Below are positions 34,400-43,900 of a DNA stretch of 47,053 nucleotides, one piece after another. Location of the stretch: positions 1 through 47,053 of the forward strand of contig NZ_CALLVP010000083.1 in assembly GCF_938010505.1 (NCBI RefSeq), given 5' to 3'. Position 1 is the stretch's first letter. Every line of letters begins with the position of its first letter. This DNA comes from an uncultured Veillonella sp. (GTDB lineage Bacteria; Bacillota; Negativicutes; Veillonellales; Veillonellaceae). The notes below the pieces were generated by a model. It ran no database searches. It saw only the letters and a program-made list of their open reading frames with translations, and was not told the DNA's origin. The translations under genes and the position numbers were made by a program.

Positions 34400-34527
34400 A
34401 TACTTCTCTCCATAAAACTATAATTTAACTGTATTTTAACATACTAAGAACACAATTATGAATACAATTACAAAACGAAAAAGGTTCCTATTGGTCACTT
34501 AGGTGACTATTAGAAACCTCTTATCTA

Positions 34528-34556
34528 TTTACTTTAATTATTAATACCCCTATATT
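34528..34556 (+). promoter_or_regulatory. Toxin promoter
   Basis: TTTACT (34528-34533) and TATATT (34551-34556) are separated by 17 bases. The same pair and spacing are conserved in copy A. Transcription would start near 34563, giving a leader of about 57 bases before the toxin ATG. Confidence 0.55.
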
Positions 34557-34619
34557 GAACTTGAGGCCTTAAATGGGTCCAGCCTTTGCTAATCAACTCG
34601 AGGATTGGCGGTGATCAAT

Positions 34620-34697
34620 ATGAGTACATTCAAAGTGTTGTCATTAATGATTTCCTTTGACATACTTGTAGCGACCATTATTATGGCAGCTAAATGA
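34620..34697 (+). CDS. 25-residue hydrophobic peptide, holin-like type I toxin
   Basis: The peptide begins MSTFKVLSLMISFDILVA and ends IIMAAK: one membrane span with a short polar start and a basic end. This is the pattern of the 'putative holin-like toxin' family of Firmicute type I toxin-antitoxin loci. A GGTGATC ribosome site lies just upstream, complementary to the 16S rRNA end. A dedicated promoter precedes it, and downstream its mRNA would end at a hairpin shared with a convergent small RNA. Such toxins insert in the inner membrane. An Asp at residue 14 inside the span is unusual and could weaken it. It is too short for standard gene callers. Confidence 0.65.
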   Translation: MSTFKVLSLMISFDILVATIIMAAK

Positions 34698-34741
34698 ATT
34701 GACATCTAGCTAAAGCTAGCTTTTCACGGCATTAGGCTATG

Positions 34742-34832
34742 AAAAAAGGCCCGACTGAGAAGTCAGACCGTTTCTTCAACATTAAATTCTAGAAGCGAAG
34801 TCTGGCGACCAAACCATTTATGCCTCACTTTG
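34742..34832 (-). ncRNA. Antitoxin small RNA, copy C, convergent to the toxin
   Basis: An extended -10 on the minus strand (TGATATAAT, hexamer 34839-34844) predicts an RNA from about 34832 to the A/T tract at 34742. Its 3' hairpin (GGTCTGACTTCTCAGTCGGGCC) is read in both directions, so toxin mRNA and small RNA would overlap and be complementary across it, as in txpA/ratA-type systems. The central block differs slightly from copies A and B (GGTCGCCAGACTTCGCTTC). Confidence 0.6.
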
Positions 34833-34919
34833 ATATAAATTATATCATATCTAAACAGGGAAAGAAATCAAGTATTTTCATTTAAAAGTATTTAATTAAT
34901 CAACGTAAATTTATATATT

Positions 34920-35102
34920 TTAACATAAACGCTGGAATGGTATGTGAATTACAATATGATGAAACTTTTTCACCACGGACGAAACAAACGTTTCCCTTGA
35001 TTTCTTTTTTGTTAATTTATCATATTGCTCTATCTGACAAGTAACCATATCATTATTAACAACTATACCTGCATCACTTATCATTACTTTATGATTACAC
35101 AT
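34920..35102 (-). CDS. Possible 60-residue protein after the CBASS genes
   Basis: An open frame of 60 residues (MCNHKVMISDAGIVV... ending HIPFQRLC) starts behind AGAAGG, 30 bases after the Cap15-like gene on the same strand. It has no recognised family, a basic middle (KLTKKKSRE) and three Cys. The spacing and ribosome site favour translation; the lack of similarity leaves it uncertain. It could be an accessory gene or a remnant. Confidence 0.35.
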   Translation of the reverse strand: MCNHKVMISDAGIVVNNDMVTCQIEQYDKLTKKKSRETFVSSVVKKFHHIVIHIPFQRLC

Positions 35103-35132
35103 ATATACCTTCTATTTACATACCTAAAAATA

Positions 35133-35687
35133 TTATAGTTTTATAAAAAGTTCAATATCTCCATAAGTACCTGAAGCGGTCCAATATTGTCCTTTTAAAC
35201 TATTTTTATTTTTGATAACTAATCTAACACACCCACGGTTAATAGGGTTTCTATTTACTACATCTGTTTTAGGATTAGTTATATATGTATAATATAATAT
35301 TTTTTCACTACACTCAGTAACTATACTAGCAGATGTAGCCGAACTACTAATTTCATCAGTTATAATATTGACGGCTATACATAATAATGATTGTTGTATT
35401 CTTACATTAATAGTCTTCTCACCAACACCTTTGGAATGATTATACCTTATGACTCCATTATAATTATTAACTAGTACAGGAGTATTATTAAATGGATCAT
35501 AACGCCACAACCACTTTTCATATAAAAAAAATAATACTGTCGATATCGATATAGCTATTTCAATAACTCTTATAAAGTCAATATTCAATCCCAATATAGA
35601 ATATATTATTATTTCAATACTTGATATACCTAATATAAAATAACATATGCTTTTTATAATATAATTATATTGATTTTTAATATCCAC
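35133..35687 (-). CDS. cap15: Cap15-like CBASS effector (2TM plus beta-barrel)
   Basis: This 184-residue protein has two N-terminal membrane helices (about residues 9-30 and 34-56) followed by a strand-rich domain from about residue 65. That domain contains PVLVNNYNGVIRYN, KTINVRIQQSLLCI, YYTYITNPK, GCVRLVI and LKGQYWTASGTYGDIELF. This is the layout of the SMODS-associated 2TM beta-strand effector Cap15, whose barrel binds a cyclic nucleotide and whose helices disrupt the inner membrane. Its start overlaps the end of the CD-NTase gene by 11 bases, as in two-gene type I CBASS operons. The nucleotide specificity cannot be read here. Confidence 0.75.
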   Translation of the reverse strand: MDIKNQYNYIIKSICYFILGISSIEIIIYSILGLNIDFIRVIEIAISISTVLFFLYEKWLWRYDPFNNTPVLVNNYNGVIRYNHSKGVGEKTINVRIQQSLLCIAVNIITDEISSSATSASIVTECSEKILYYTYITNPKTDVVNRNPINRGCVRLVIKNKNSLKGQYWTASGTYGDIELFIKL

Positions 35688-36621
35688 AATATACCTTCAT
35701 TCTTTCTAAAAATAACAGAGTATCTTTTACGCCACAACTTGATTGCTCAAATAGAAATTTTATATCATTAGCTTCTTTCCAAGATTTAATATTTTCACCT
35801 TCAGAAAGCAAATAATTTATTACTGCAGCTAGCTTTAACTGATATGTCTCTCCAGAAGTAAATATATGATTTTGAATATTGAATAATAATGATTCTACTA
35901 GGAAGGAAGAAATTCCCTCTGCCTCTCTAATATTATCATTTTTCATTTGTAGCAAAATGCTTTTACAAATTCTTACTAACTTCTTGTAATAAGAATTTGT
36001 AATTATATTTTTATATCTTCCTTTTTCAATATGAGCTTCAGGATAATTTATAATAGGATTGTTATTAGAGTCATATAGTATCACACCTTTTGTATAAACA
36101 TTAGAATTTGTACTTAAAGGATTTGCATAATCACGAAAACGTTGTAATGGTACAATATCAGCTTTTACCCTAGAAGTATTACCTCTAACCTTTATTGATT
36201 TCGCTCCAACCTCTACTTCTTCACCAAAAAATGTTTTTAGCATTTCAACTATTTGATTCTTATAACATTGAAAATTAAAATCAACCTCAATAAAACCTAA
36301 ATTCCTAGCAGTACTCAACATAGAAAAGTTTCCAACAAAAGTTGACTCTAGAACCACAGCAATATCTATATCACTGTTAGATTTTACATTAGTATTATTT
36401 GCATAGGAGCCCTGAATAAAGAGAGAAATCCGTAGATTTTCTCCCTGTAGTAATGTTGTACTAATCCCATCCTCACGATTCAAAAATTGAGATGAACTTT
36501 CAACAAAGTTATGTTTTTTAAAGACATCTTTAATCATCCGTAATGCTCTTTCACATGATTCTTTTTCGGTTTCACTAAGAGGCTTGGTAAATAATTTTAA
36601 TTGCTCTTCAGTATATCTCAT
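35677..36621 (-). CDS. CD-NTase (CBASS oligonucleotide cyclase)
   Basis: This 314-residue nucleotidyltransferase has the catalytic GSYANNTNVKSNSDIDIAV motif (Gly71-Ser72, Asp84 and Asp86) and a third acidic residue Asp155 in RVKADIVPLQRF. The helical C-terminal part is typical of SMODS/CD-NTases. On phage infection such enzymes make a cyclic di- or trinucleotide that activates the effector. The following gene is a Cap15-like membrane effector, so the pair forms a minimal CBASS. No Cap2/Cap3 (E1/E2, JAB) or HORMA/TRIP13 genes are present. It follows hsdM after a hairpin and may have its own weak promoter (TATATT about ten bases before the GGGAGAG site). Confidence 0.85.
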   Translation of the reverse strand: MRYTEEQLKLFTKPLSETEKESCERALRMIKDVFKKHNFVESSSQFLNREDGISTTLLQGENLRISLFIQGSYANNTNVKSNSDIDIAVVLESTFVGNFSMLSTARNLGFIEVDFNFQCYKNQIVEMLKTFFGEEVEVGAKSIKVRGNTSRVKADIVPLQRFRDYANPLSTNSNVYTKGVILYDSNNNPIINYPEAHIEKGRYKNIITNSYYKKLVRICKSILLQMKNDNIREAEGISSFLVESLLFNIQNHIFTSGETYQLKLAAVINYLLSEGENIKSWKEANDIKFLFEQSSCGVKDTLLFLERMKVYCGY

Positions 36622-36646
36622 AAATCTCTCCCAATATAATATACAT

Positions 36647-36688
36647 AAAGAGGTAGAAAAGTCCTATTCGGTCTTTTTTACCTCTTTT
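36647..36688. terminator. Hairpin between hsdM and the CBASS genes
   Basis: Arms AAAGAGGTAGAAAAGTCC and GGTCTTTTTTACCTCTTT pair with two mismatches around a short loop, directly after the hsdM stop. A T run follows only on the plus strand; on the minus strand the T's lie within the stem (TTTTCTACCTCTTT). It probably ends or attenuates the restriction operon before the CBASS genes. Confidence 0.55.
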
Positions 36689-36690
36689 CC

Positions 36691-38292
36691 TTACATTTTG
36701 ACGCCTAATAGGGCTAATTGTTTGGCTATTTCTTTTTCAAGTTGTGCAATTTCTTGATTATCTTGTTCAATCATACGATTGATTTCATCAAGATCAAGTT
36801 CTTCTTCTTCCTCAAATGTGTCTACATATCGAGGAATATTTAGGTTATAGTCATTTTCTTTGATTTCTTCGAGAGATGCCACATGTGCATATTTATCAAC
36901 GTCTTGTCTGTTTCGATATGTTTCAATAATTTTACTAATATTTTCATCGCTTAAATTATTTTGATTTTTACCTTTTTCAAATTCATTGCTAGCATCAATA
37001 AATAATACATCGCGTGTCATACGGTTTTTCTTAAATACAAGAATTGTTGTAGGAATGCTTGTGCCATAGAACAAATTCGCAGGCAAACCAATCACCGAAT
37101 CAAGGTAATTCTTTTCTATAATAGTTTGGCGAATCTTACCTTCTGCCGCACCACGGAATAGAACTCCATGAGGCAAAACAATTGCCATTGTACCTTCATT
37201 ATTTAGGTGATATAAGCTATGCAATATGAAAGCATAATCTGCTTTAGAAGCTGGTGCTAATTTACCATATTCACTAAAGCGTGGATCTTTAAATTTACTT
37301 TCATTATTATCCCATTTAGCAGAATATGGAGGATTTGCAACAACTGCATCAAAGGAACGTGGTCTATCAATCCCATCACGGTCTGGACCATCTGGCCAAT
37401 CACTTTCAAGAGTATCAGCATTATTTAGTGTCATATTATTATATGTAACACCATGCATCATCAAATTCATTCGAGCCAAGTTATATGTTACCGTATTTAG
37501 CTCTTGCCCGTAAAAGCTAACCGCACCTTGACGAGATCCATCAGGCAATTCATTACGAACCGTCAATAGTAATGAGCCAGAACCCATTGTTGGGTCATAG
37601 ACTGTGAAAGTATCAGTTTGAGATTGTATATTACCAGTAACAATTTTAGCCAAAATTTGACTAACTTCATGAGGTGTATAAAACTCCCCACCTTTTTTAC
37701 CAGCATTAGCTGCAAATTTACCAATTAAATACTCATAGATTTCACCAAGTATATCTTTACCATTTTCATCTTTATACTCGATTTCATCAATTTTAGTAAC
37801 AACTGCATTTAAAGTCTTAGTTCTACCTGCTGTTGTTGATCCAAGCCCAGAGTCACCAAGGTTAATATAGTTAAAAATACCTCTGAAATCTGCTGCAGCT
37901 TCTTTATTAATTTCAGCATTCTTATTAAAGTTTTCAAATAATCTTTGATAATCACTCGGAATAACGGACCCATTATGAATACTTTCAGTTAAAGAAGCCC
38001 ATGTATCCTCAGGATTAATAGCATATCCTAATGTACCTGCAATATCAATTAAACAAGCCTCTAAACCTGCGTCTTCGACAAGTTCCTTATATGCCTCATT
38101 AACAGATTTGCCATCTGAAATATCAACCAAGTCATTATTAACTAAGTACTCTTCTTGATGAATGGAAAGATATTTATAGAATAAAAATGGAAGAATGTAA
38201 TCTTTGAAAGAACTTGCATCCATTGTGCCACGCAAATCGTTGGCAATAGCCCACAATTGGCTTGAAATATTCTGTGCTTTTGATTCTGCCAT
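36691..38292 (-). CDS. hsdM: Type I restriction-modification methyltransferase subunit
   Basis: This 533-residue protein has an N-terminal HsdM domain (SSQLWAIANDLRGTMDASSFKDYILPFLFYKYLS in two overlapping motifs: LWAIANDLRGTMD, YILPFLFYKYLS). The SAM-binding motif is YDPTMGSGSLLLT and the N6-adenine catalytic motif is VVANPPYSAKW. It methylates adenine at the site chosen by HsdS. An AAAGGAG site precedes its start, 15 bases after the kwaB-like gene. The usual hsdM-hsdS adjacency is broken here by the two Kiwa-like genes. The C-terminal tail is a coiled coil (MIEQDNQEIAQLEKEIAKQ). Confidence 0.92.
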   Translation of the reverse strand: MAESKAQNISSQLWAIANDLRGTMDASSFKDYILPFLFYKYLSIHQEEYLVNNDLVDISDGKSVNEAYKELVEDAGLEACLIDIAGTLGYAINPEDTWASLTESIHNGSVIPSDYQRLFENFNKNAEINKEAAADFRGIFNYINLGDSGLGSTTAGRTKTLNAVVTKIDEIEYKDENGKDILGEIYEYLIGKFAANAGKKGGEFYTPHEVSQILAKIVTGNIQSQTDTFTVYDPTMGSGSLLLTVRNELPDGSRQGAVSFYGQELNTVTYNLARMNLMMHGVTYNNMTLNNADTLESDWPDGPDRDGIDRPRSFDAVVANPPYSAKWDNNESKFKDPRFSEYGKLAPASKADYAFILHSLYHLNNEGTMAIVLPHGVLFRGAAEGKIRQTIIEKNYLDSVIGLPANLFYGTSIPTTILVFKKNRMTRDVLFIDASNEFEKGKNQNNLSDENISKIIETYRNRQDVDKYAHVASLEEIKENDYNLNIPRYVDTFEEEEELDLDEINRMIEQDNQEIAQLEKEIAKQLALLGVKM

Positions 38293-38307
38293 ACAAAATC
38301 TCCTTTA

Positions 38308-39156
38308 TTAAAATATAGTCTTTGCAGTATTTGCAAGCATTTTATCATCTGTAAGTGGATTGATATAAAAACGACCTAATGCTAGTTTTAAAAACTGTGA
38401 CAGATCACTCTCATTGTTAATTATAAATTTATTATTTTCAACTCTAAGAGTAATGGCATCAAAGTTAGATGCCTGATCAATCATTTGTTGAATATACTCG
38501 GGTTGATCCAGTTTAATTTTAGGATTATCCTTTATAAATGCAATCATTTTCAAATTTCTAATCCCAATATCTCTTGTATAATCTGATAACTCCAAACAAG
38601 CACTGTTTTTGAAGGACGCTACTTCTTCTTCATTAGCTTCACGATAAAATATATCTATCCCTTTAAAAATATTATGTATTTTATTAAAGTTTTTAAAATA
38701 TAATCTATTATTACCATCATAATAAGCATCAATATTACCATCTAACTCGATACCATTAGGAATATTGATTACTTTTAAGGCACTTGAACCTAGTTGTCTA
38801 CCTTTTATTTGTAAAATAGAAATATTTTCAATTCTCTTAGCTTTAGTAATCTTTTTTAAAAACAACTCATTAGACTCTTTAGGTTTAGTTATTAAAAAAT
38901 CTATAGCGCTAAAACTATCATCATCAAATGTATTTAAATTAGCAGTTGATTTAAAAAGATTTAAAAAATGGTCAATTATCTCTTCTTTATGATCTAAAAG
39001 ATCAATAAATAACCATTCATCCAATTCACATTTTGCTTCTGTGTTAAACTCTATTAACTGTGTCTGCTCTGTTATAGGAGACTGATATAATTGAGAAATA
39101 TCTGATTTCTTTAACTTTAATATCTTATACTCCCGTTTACATTTTGCTAATATCAT
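38308..39156 (-). CDS. kwaB: KwaB-like DUF4868 protein (Kiwa defence)
   Basis: This 282-residue soluble protein matches the DUF4868 pattern of KwaB: an N-terminal helical and acidic part, then SALKVINIPNGIELDGNIDAYY... with a following NRLYFKNFNKIHNIFKG strand-helix and an FYREANEEEVASF segment. KwaB binds DNA and works with the membrane protein KwaA in the anti-phage Kiwa system. The start is one base after the stop of the small membrane protein gene, whose product fits KwaA. Known KwaB is about 315 residues, so this is slightly short. The assignment is by motif memory only and should be treated as probable. Confidence 0.6.
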   Translation of the reverse strand: MILAKCKREYKILKLKKSDISQLYQSPITEQTQLIEFNTEAKCELDEWLFIDLLDHKEEIIDHFLNLFKSTANLNTFDDDSFSAIDFLITKPKESNELFLKKITKAKRIENISILQIKGRQLGSSALKVINIPNGIELDGNIDAYYDGNNRLYFKNFNKIHNIFKGIDIFYREANEEEVASFKNSACLELSDYTRDIGIRNLKMIAFIKDNPKIKLDQPEYIQQMIDQASNFDAITLRVENNKFIINNESDLSQFLKLALGRFYINPLTDDKMLANTAKTIF

Positions 39157-39157
39157 A

Positions 39158-39682
39158 CTATACCTCTACTTCTATAAATGAAAAATTACTAATACGAACT
39201 AATTTTAGTTTCTCCTCATGATTAAAATCTATAAGCTTAATATCGCCTCTTTTTGTATAAACACTATATACATTTCCATTTAAATCCTTAACTTTATATA
39301 GTCTATATTTAATCAACCAAAAAATATTGAAATAATACGATTGTTCTAAAAATCTCCACCAAATAACAAACAAGATAAAAATTAGTAAGTATTGTAGAAA
39401 AATCGATAGGGCACCAATATTAAGCATGATAACAAATAAACCTATATAAATTGGTATAATATCTTGTTCCATGGGTTGAATCTCTTGGATTATTAATGTG
39501 TCACATTCATCACAATTGCGACAATAAAAAAAAACTAAACATAAAGCAAATACCGACAATATAATTATTACCACTACTATCATTAACCAATAATATTCAA
39601 TCAGCAAATGAAATGGATTATTAAATAAATATAATATTCCCCCTGCTGAAAAAGAACTTAGGCTTAGAAAAAAACGATACAT
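39158..39682 (-). CDS. kwaA: KwaA-like four-helix membrane protein (Kiwa defence)
   Basis: The start at 39682 is preferred because GGAGAG lies just upstream; a longer frame to 39706 would need TTG and overlap hsdS. The 174-residue product has four membrane helices (two near residues 3-20 and 28-50, two near 70-107). A CRNCDECDT cluster lies after the second helix, and the cytoplasmic tail has YYFNIFWLIKYRLYKV and VYTKRGDIKLI. This fits KwaA, the membrane sensor of Kiwa. The partner kwaB-like gene follows after one base. It lies 16 bases after hsdS in the same operon. The Cys-x2-Cys-x2-Cys cluster is worth noting. Confidence 0.55.
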   Translation of the reverse strand: MYRFFLSLSSFSAGGILYLFNNPFHLLIEYYWLMIVVVIIILSVFALCLVFFYCRNCDECDTLIIQEIQPMEQDIIPIYIGLFVIMLNIGALSIFLQYLLIFILFVIWWRFLEQSYYFNIFWLIKYRLYKVKDLNGNVYSVYTKRGDIKLIDFNHEEKLKLVRISNFSFIEVEV

Positions 39683-39698
39683 ATATGCTCTCCATACA

Positions 39699-40919
39699 TC
39701 AAACAAACAATTGTTGTAATAAGGATTTCTTTTGAATCTGTAAGTGTTTTAACTTACGCTGATGAAGGGTAATAATATTGTCTAACTTCTCAAAAAGAAT
39801 AGAAATCTCTTTTTGTTCATTAAATAGCGGAAATATTAAATTAACTTCTTGTAAATCAGAATTATGTAAATGAACTACTGACTTTCCTTGAGCTCGTTTG
39901 CTCAACTCTTTTTGTTGTTCTCCATTTGAGATAGTAAGTGCTAAAAATGTTGGATGCAATAACTCCTTCACTTTTATTACATTCAAATCACCACCAATAA
40001 CAATTCCTTGATTTTCAACAACTGAAGCACGAGAAATATCTTCTGCAGTTTCACCTGATGCTGGAACTATTACTTCACCACCTTGACTAATAACTGATTT
40101 ATCTTTTAATTCAACAAATGTATCTACATTCTTAATAGTAGTTTCATAATTTGTATAAAGACGACCATACAGGATAATTGGACTTCCAGAAGGTACTAAA
40201 TCTGATTTGGAATAACCATTGCCTTTTGAGAATGTAGCTATATCGCCTAACTTACGCTGTTCCCAAGCATCAGTAAATCCAGGAAAACGAAGTTCAGGAT
40301 ATCGTTCTCCATTTTTTGGAAAAAGTTTCTGAAGCAACGCTTTTTTCTTTAAATTTAAGTGGTCAAGCTTACGCTGATGAAGAATAATAAATTTATCTAA
40401 AGTATTTAATAATGTCCCAATTTGTTTTTGTTCAGCTAAATTAGGTACTAAAACTGTTTCTTTCAAAAAGTCTTTAGCAACTAAGTTTGTCATCATTGTA
40501 GTTTTTTTTGTGCATCTTGAAAGAACTTTTCCCATTATTGGTTCATAATTTATATAATATTTCCAAAAATAAATATCATATTTAGCAATAGGTCTAAATA
40601 CTTCAAAAACATGAGATATAATCCCATCACCTATAGTGTTTTCTACAAATCTGCCATAAGCAAAATCTTTACTCTTATTTCCCTCAAAGGCGATCTCACC
40701 ATATCGGAATATATTATAAGTCTTTAAATATTCTTCATTAGAAACTTTTGCATCAACTTTATAATACATATTCGCTACAGAGATAATTTTATTAAGTGAA
40801 TATGATAAATCGTTTTTTTCAGAGATTTTCTCATATAACTCACTAAACTTACACTGTTTCCAATCTTCAGTAAACCCAGGAAATCGTAATTTGGGTACTC
40901 TCCGTTTTTCTTTACTCAT
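39699..40919 (-). CDS. hsdS: Type I restriction specificity subunit, two target domains
   Basis: This protein of about 406 residues has two target recognition domains, each starting with LRFPGFT(E/D)xWxQxK and each ending with an ITLHQRKLxHLxxxKKxLLQxLF coiled-coil spacer, near residues 180-205 and 385-406. HsdS determines the bipartite DNA site for HsdM and HsdR. A second Met one codon after the first is better spaced from GAGG and is used as the start. The DNA repeats encoding the conserved segments (e.g. CTTACGCTGATGAAG twice) could allow domain exchange. The two Kiwa-like genes follow it. Confidence 0.9.
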   Translation of the reverse strand: MSKEKRRVPKLRFPGFTEDWKQCKFSELYEKISEKNDLSYSLNKIISVANMYYKVDAKVSNEEYLKTYNIFRYGEIAFEGNKSKDFAYGRFVENTIGDGIISHVFEVFRPIAKYDIYFWKYYINYEPIMGKVLSRCTKKTTMMTNLVAKDFLKETVLVPNLAEQKQIGTLLNTLDKFIILHQRKLDHLNLKKKALLQKLFPKNGERYPELRFPGFTDAWEQRKLGDIATFSKGNGYSKSDLVPSGSPIILYGRLYTNYETTIKNVDTFVELKDKSVISQGGEVIVPASGETAEDISRASVVENQGIVIGGDLNVIKVKELLHPTFLALTISNGEQQKELSKRAQGKSVVHLHNSDLQEVNLIFPLFNEQKEISILFEKLDNIITLHQRKLKHLQIQKKSLLQQLFV

Positions 40920-40951
40920 CATAACCTCGCTTTTCTTTTATCATAACAACA

Positions 40952-43900
40952 CTACCTTTCATTAACATAAGAATCTGCAAATTTATATAAAGCTGCCACA
41001 AGTTCATTACCATATTTAATTTTATTAAGGCTTACAATATCCGCATCTTGTGCTTTTGTTTGATATTCTGCACGTGCATCTTTTTTTAGCTTACTAATTC
41101 TACCAGTACTATCTAAATCCTGTTTACCAGCGGTATGTCGAGAAAACAGATCTAATATTTCGTCATTACTGATGACATCAATAATTCCCCATTTTAAGCG
41201 AAAATCGAAAATATCATCTTTCATAATCATTGTATTTACATCTTCAATGACTTCCAAACTAGTTAACTTTACAGGATATTTGATTTCTTTTCCTTCTGGT
41301 GGGTACGTACCATTATAAATTGCATCAACTGCATTATTAATTTGTTTTGCATAATGGCGATCATCTAAAGCCATTGCAAAATCATTAATTTTATCACGAT
41401 AATCAGCAGCTGCATCCATACGTTTTTCATGAACAGCATTCATTAACTCTTCGATTAATTCAGTGAGATAGTCATAGTTAACACTAATTTGCTTTACATG
41501 TATCATACGTAGTTCAATTTGAGCAACTGGTACATCATGATTTTCAGCAATACGTTCTTTTAAATCGTTATACAGAGATGTGGTTAACATTTCTTCCTGT
41601 TCAGGTGTCATCCCAAGCAATGTAACAAGTTCATCTGGATTATCATAGTCAAACCCGATGCCTTCACCATTAACACCATCTGGATCATATTGTTTTAGCT
41701 TTGACATTCCAGCACTATATGTACGCATAAGATTAAACATTTCTTCTTGCTTAGCTTCACTAGCAGGAACTTCTGTAAAGTTATCCGTCATATCTGCAAG
41801 ACGATCTACCACTTGTTTTACTTCTTCAAATTGTTCTTTGAAAGGTTTGGCTAAAACACCACTATCAACTAAAACTTTTGTATCTACTAATGTGTCTTGT
41901 ACATCAGCAGAGTGTTTATTTGCATAAATGCTCAACGCTCGGTTCATGAGTTCTTCGTTTTTAGCTGGCCATCTGTAATTGACTATACGGCCCCATGGCT
42001 TTCCTTGATTATCGGCAATACGATTGGTTCTAGAATACGCCTGAATTAACATTGCATCCTTTAATGTACGATCCACATATAGTGTATTTAGTTGTGGTGC
42101 ATCAAAACCAGTCAATAATTGATCCACAACGATAACTATATCTAAATATTGTCCATCTTGTGCTGTACGATTTAAACGTGTTGTTAAATCTTGTGTATAA
42201 CCTGATACATCATCTAGGCCAAAACTAGTACTAAACATTTTATTGTAATGTTTCATAGCACGTAATAGACCATCATTTGTAGTTAATTGGTTATCACTAT
42301 TATTAGTACTCATGCTGAAAGTAATACCAACTTTTAACGTAGGAAGCCCTTGCTTTTGGCGTTCTTGATTCACTCGGTCAAATTCTTCAAAGTACATTAG
42401 TGCCATTGGTGTGCTTGGTCTATTCCCACCTACATGTGTAGTAAGCATAGCATTATAAGCACCATCATTAGAGCGATTTCTCCAGTTTTTAAAGATATCT
42501 TCTACAACCAATTTTACGTGATCTTGATTATTATCATAAAAACTAGGCTCTATCATATCATCCATATCATCATCAGTAAGATTAGCAATCTTTCGTTCAA
42601 TATCGAGCCCATTCCAATTAGGATATTTCTTTTCATAGAACTTCGGTAAGTATTCAAGTTTCATTTTGTCTTCTGCAATTGTAGTTTCAAAATCCACTTT
42701 AAAACCTAATACATTTTTATCTGCAATAGCTTCGCGAATAGTATATGCATGTAACAACTTACCAAAGACCTCATGTGTCTTAGTACCTTTTTTACCGACC
42801 ACCTTATCAAACATAGGTGTTCCTGTATAGCCAACCCAAGCAGCACCTTTGAATACTTTTTGTAAGTCCTCAAAGCTTTCACCACCGGTAGACCTATGTG
42901 CCTCATCAACAATAAACACAAAGTTTTTCTTAGGCACTACAAAGTCTTTACGATTAATGAGAGTATTTAGTTTTTGTACAGAAGTAACAATGATGCCATA
43001 CCCTTTTTCATTTAATTTTTTCTTTAACGATGAAGTATTCTCTGTTCCACCAACGGTATCAAATTGTTTACCATCAATATCAATAGAACCTTCAGGGTCA
43101 TATGCCTTATAATTTGATTCAGTTTGTTTCGTTAATGCGATACGGTCAACGACAAATACAACCTTATCTACATTTGGCATGCGACTCGCCAACCAGGCAG
43201 TTTTGAAACTAGTAATCGTTTTACCTGATCCTGTTGTATGCCAGACATAACCTAATTTATTAATTGGCAAATCGAAATCAGCCCGTTTTAATTCATTTAA
43301 AACTGCTTTTGTTGCATATACTTGATAAGGACGCATAACCTTAAGCATTTGTTTATTCTTAGTACCGTCAAGAATAGTAAACAATGTAGACATTTGATGT
43401 GCCATTGGTATGCTAAGGAACATATCTGCAAAGGTGGTCCAATTGCGAACAACCTTGTTATCATTAGGATTTTGCCATTCAAAAGCAAAGTCTTTATTAA
43501 ACAAATCCACTGTAGTATTCGCCATATATTTAATTCTATTTGGCGTCATTGCAACTAGAATTTGAACTGTTGAGAAAATATCACTGTATTGTTTCTCTTG
43601 AATATATTGATGCATTTGATTTAATGCTTCATCTACATGATGTTTAACAGATTTTTCCTCAACTTGAATAATAGGTAAACCATTAATAAGTAGCGTTGTG
43701 TCAAAACGGCGTTCTGGACGACCTGCAATTTGCGGCTCTCGCTTAATTTGACTAACTACTTGATAGACAGTATTACCTGCCCCAATTTGTTTTTGATCAA
43801 ATACTGTTAAAAATACATGACGGCCATCATCTAGGTCAACCTCTACTTGGGATACGCCATTGATACCATATAGAAACTGCCCTGCTTGATATGGTGTATA

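Larger units (their letters stand above)
34440..34870. repeat. Duplicated segment C, complete toxin-antitoxin-like locus
   Basis: This copy has the same order of elements as 30319-30641 (AAGGTTCC hairpin at 34480-34522, plus-strand promoter, leader, terminator, minus-strand small RNA) and includes a 25-codon toxin ORF. The distal AACAGGGAAAGAAATC arm is present but its complement is lost, so the outer hairpin seen in copies A and B is broken here. Confidence 0.7.
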
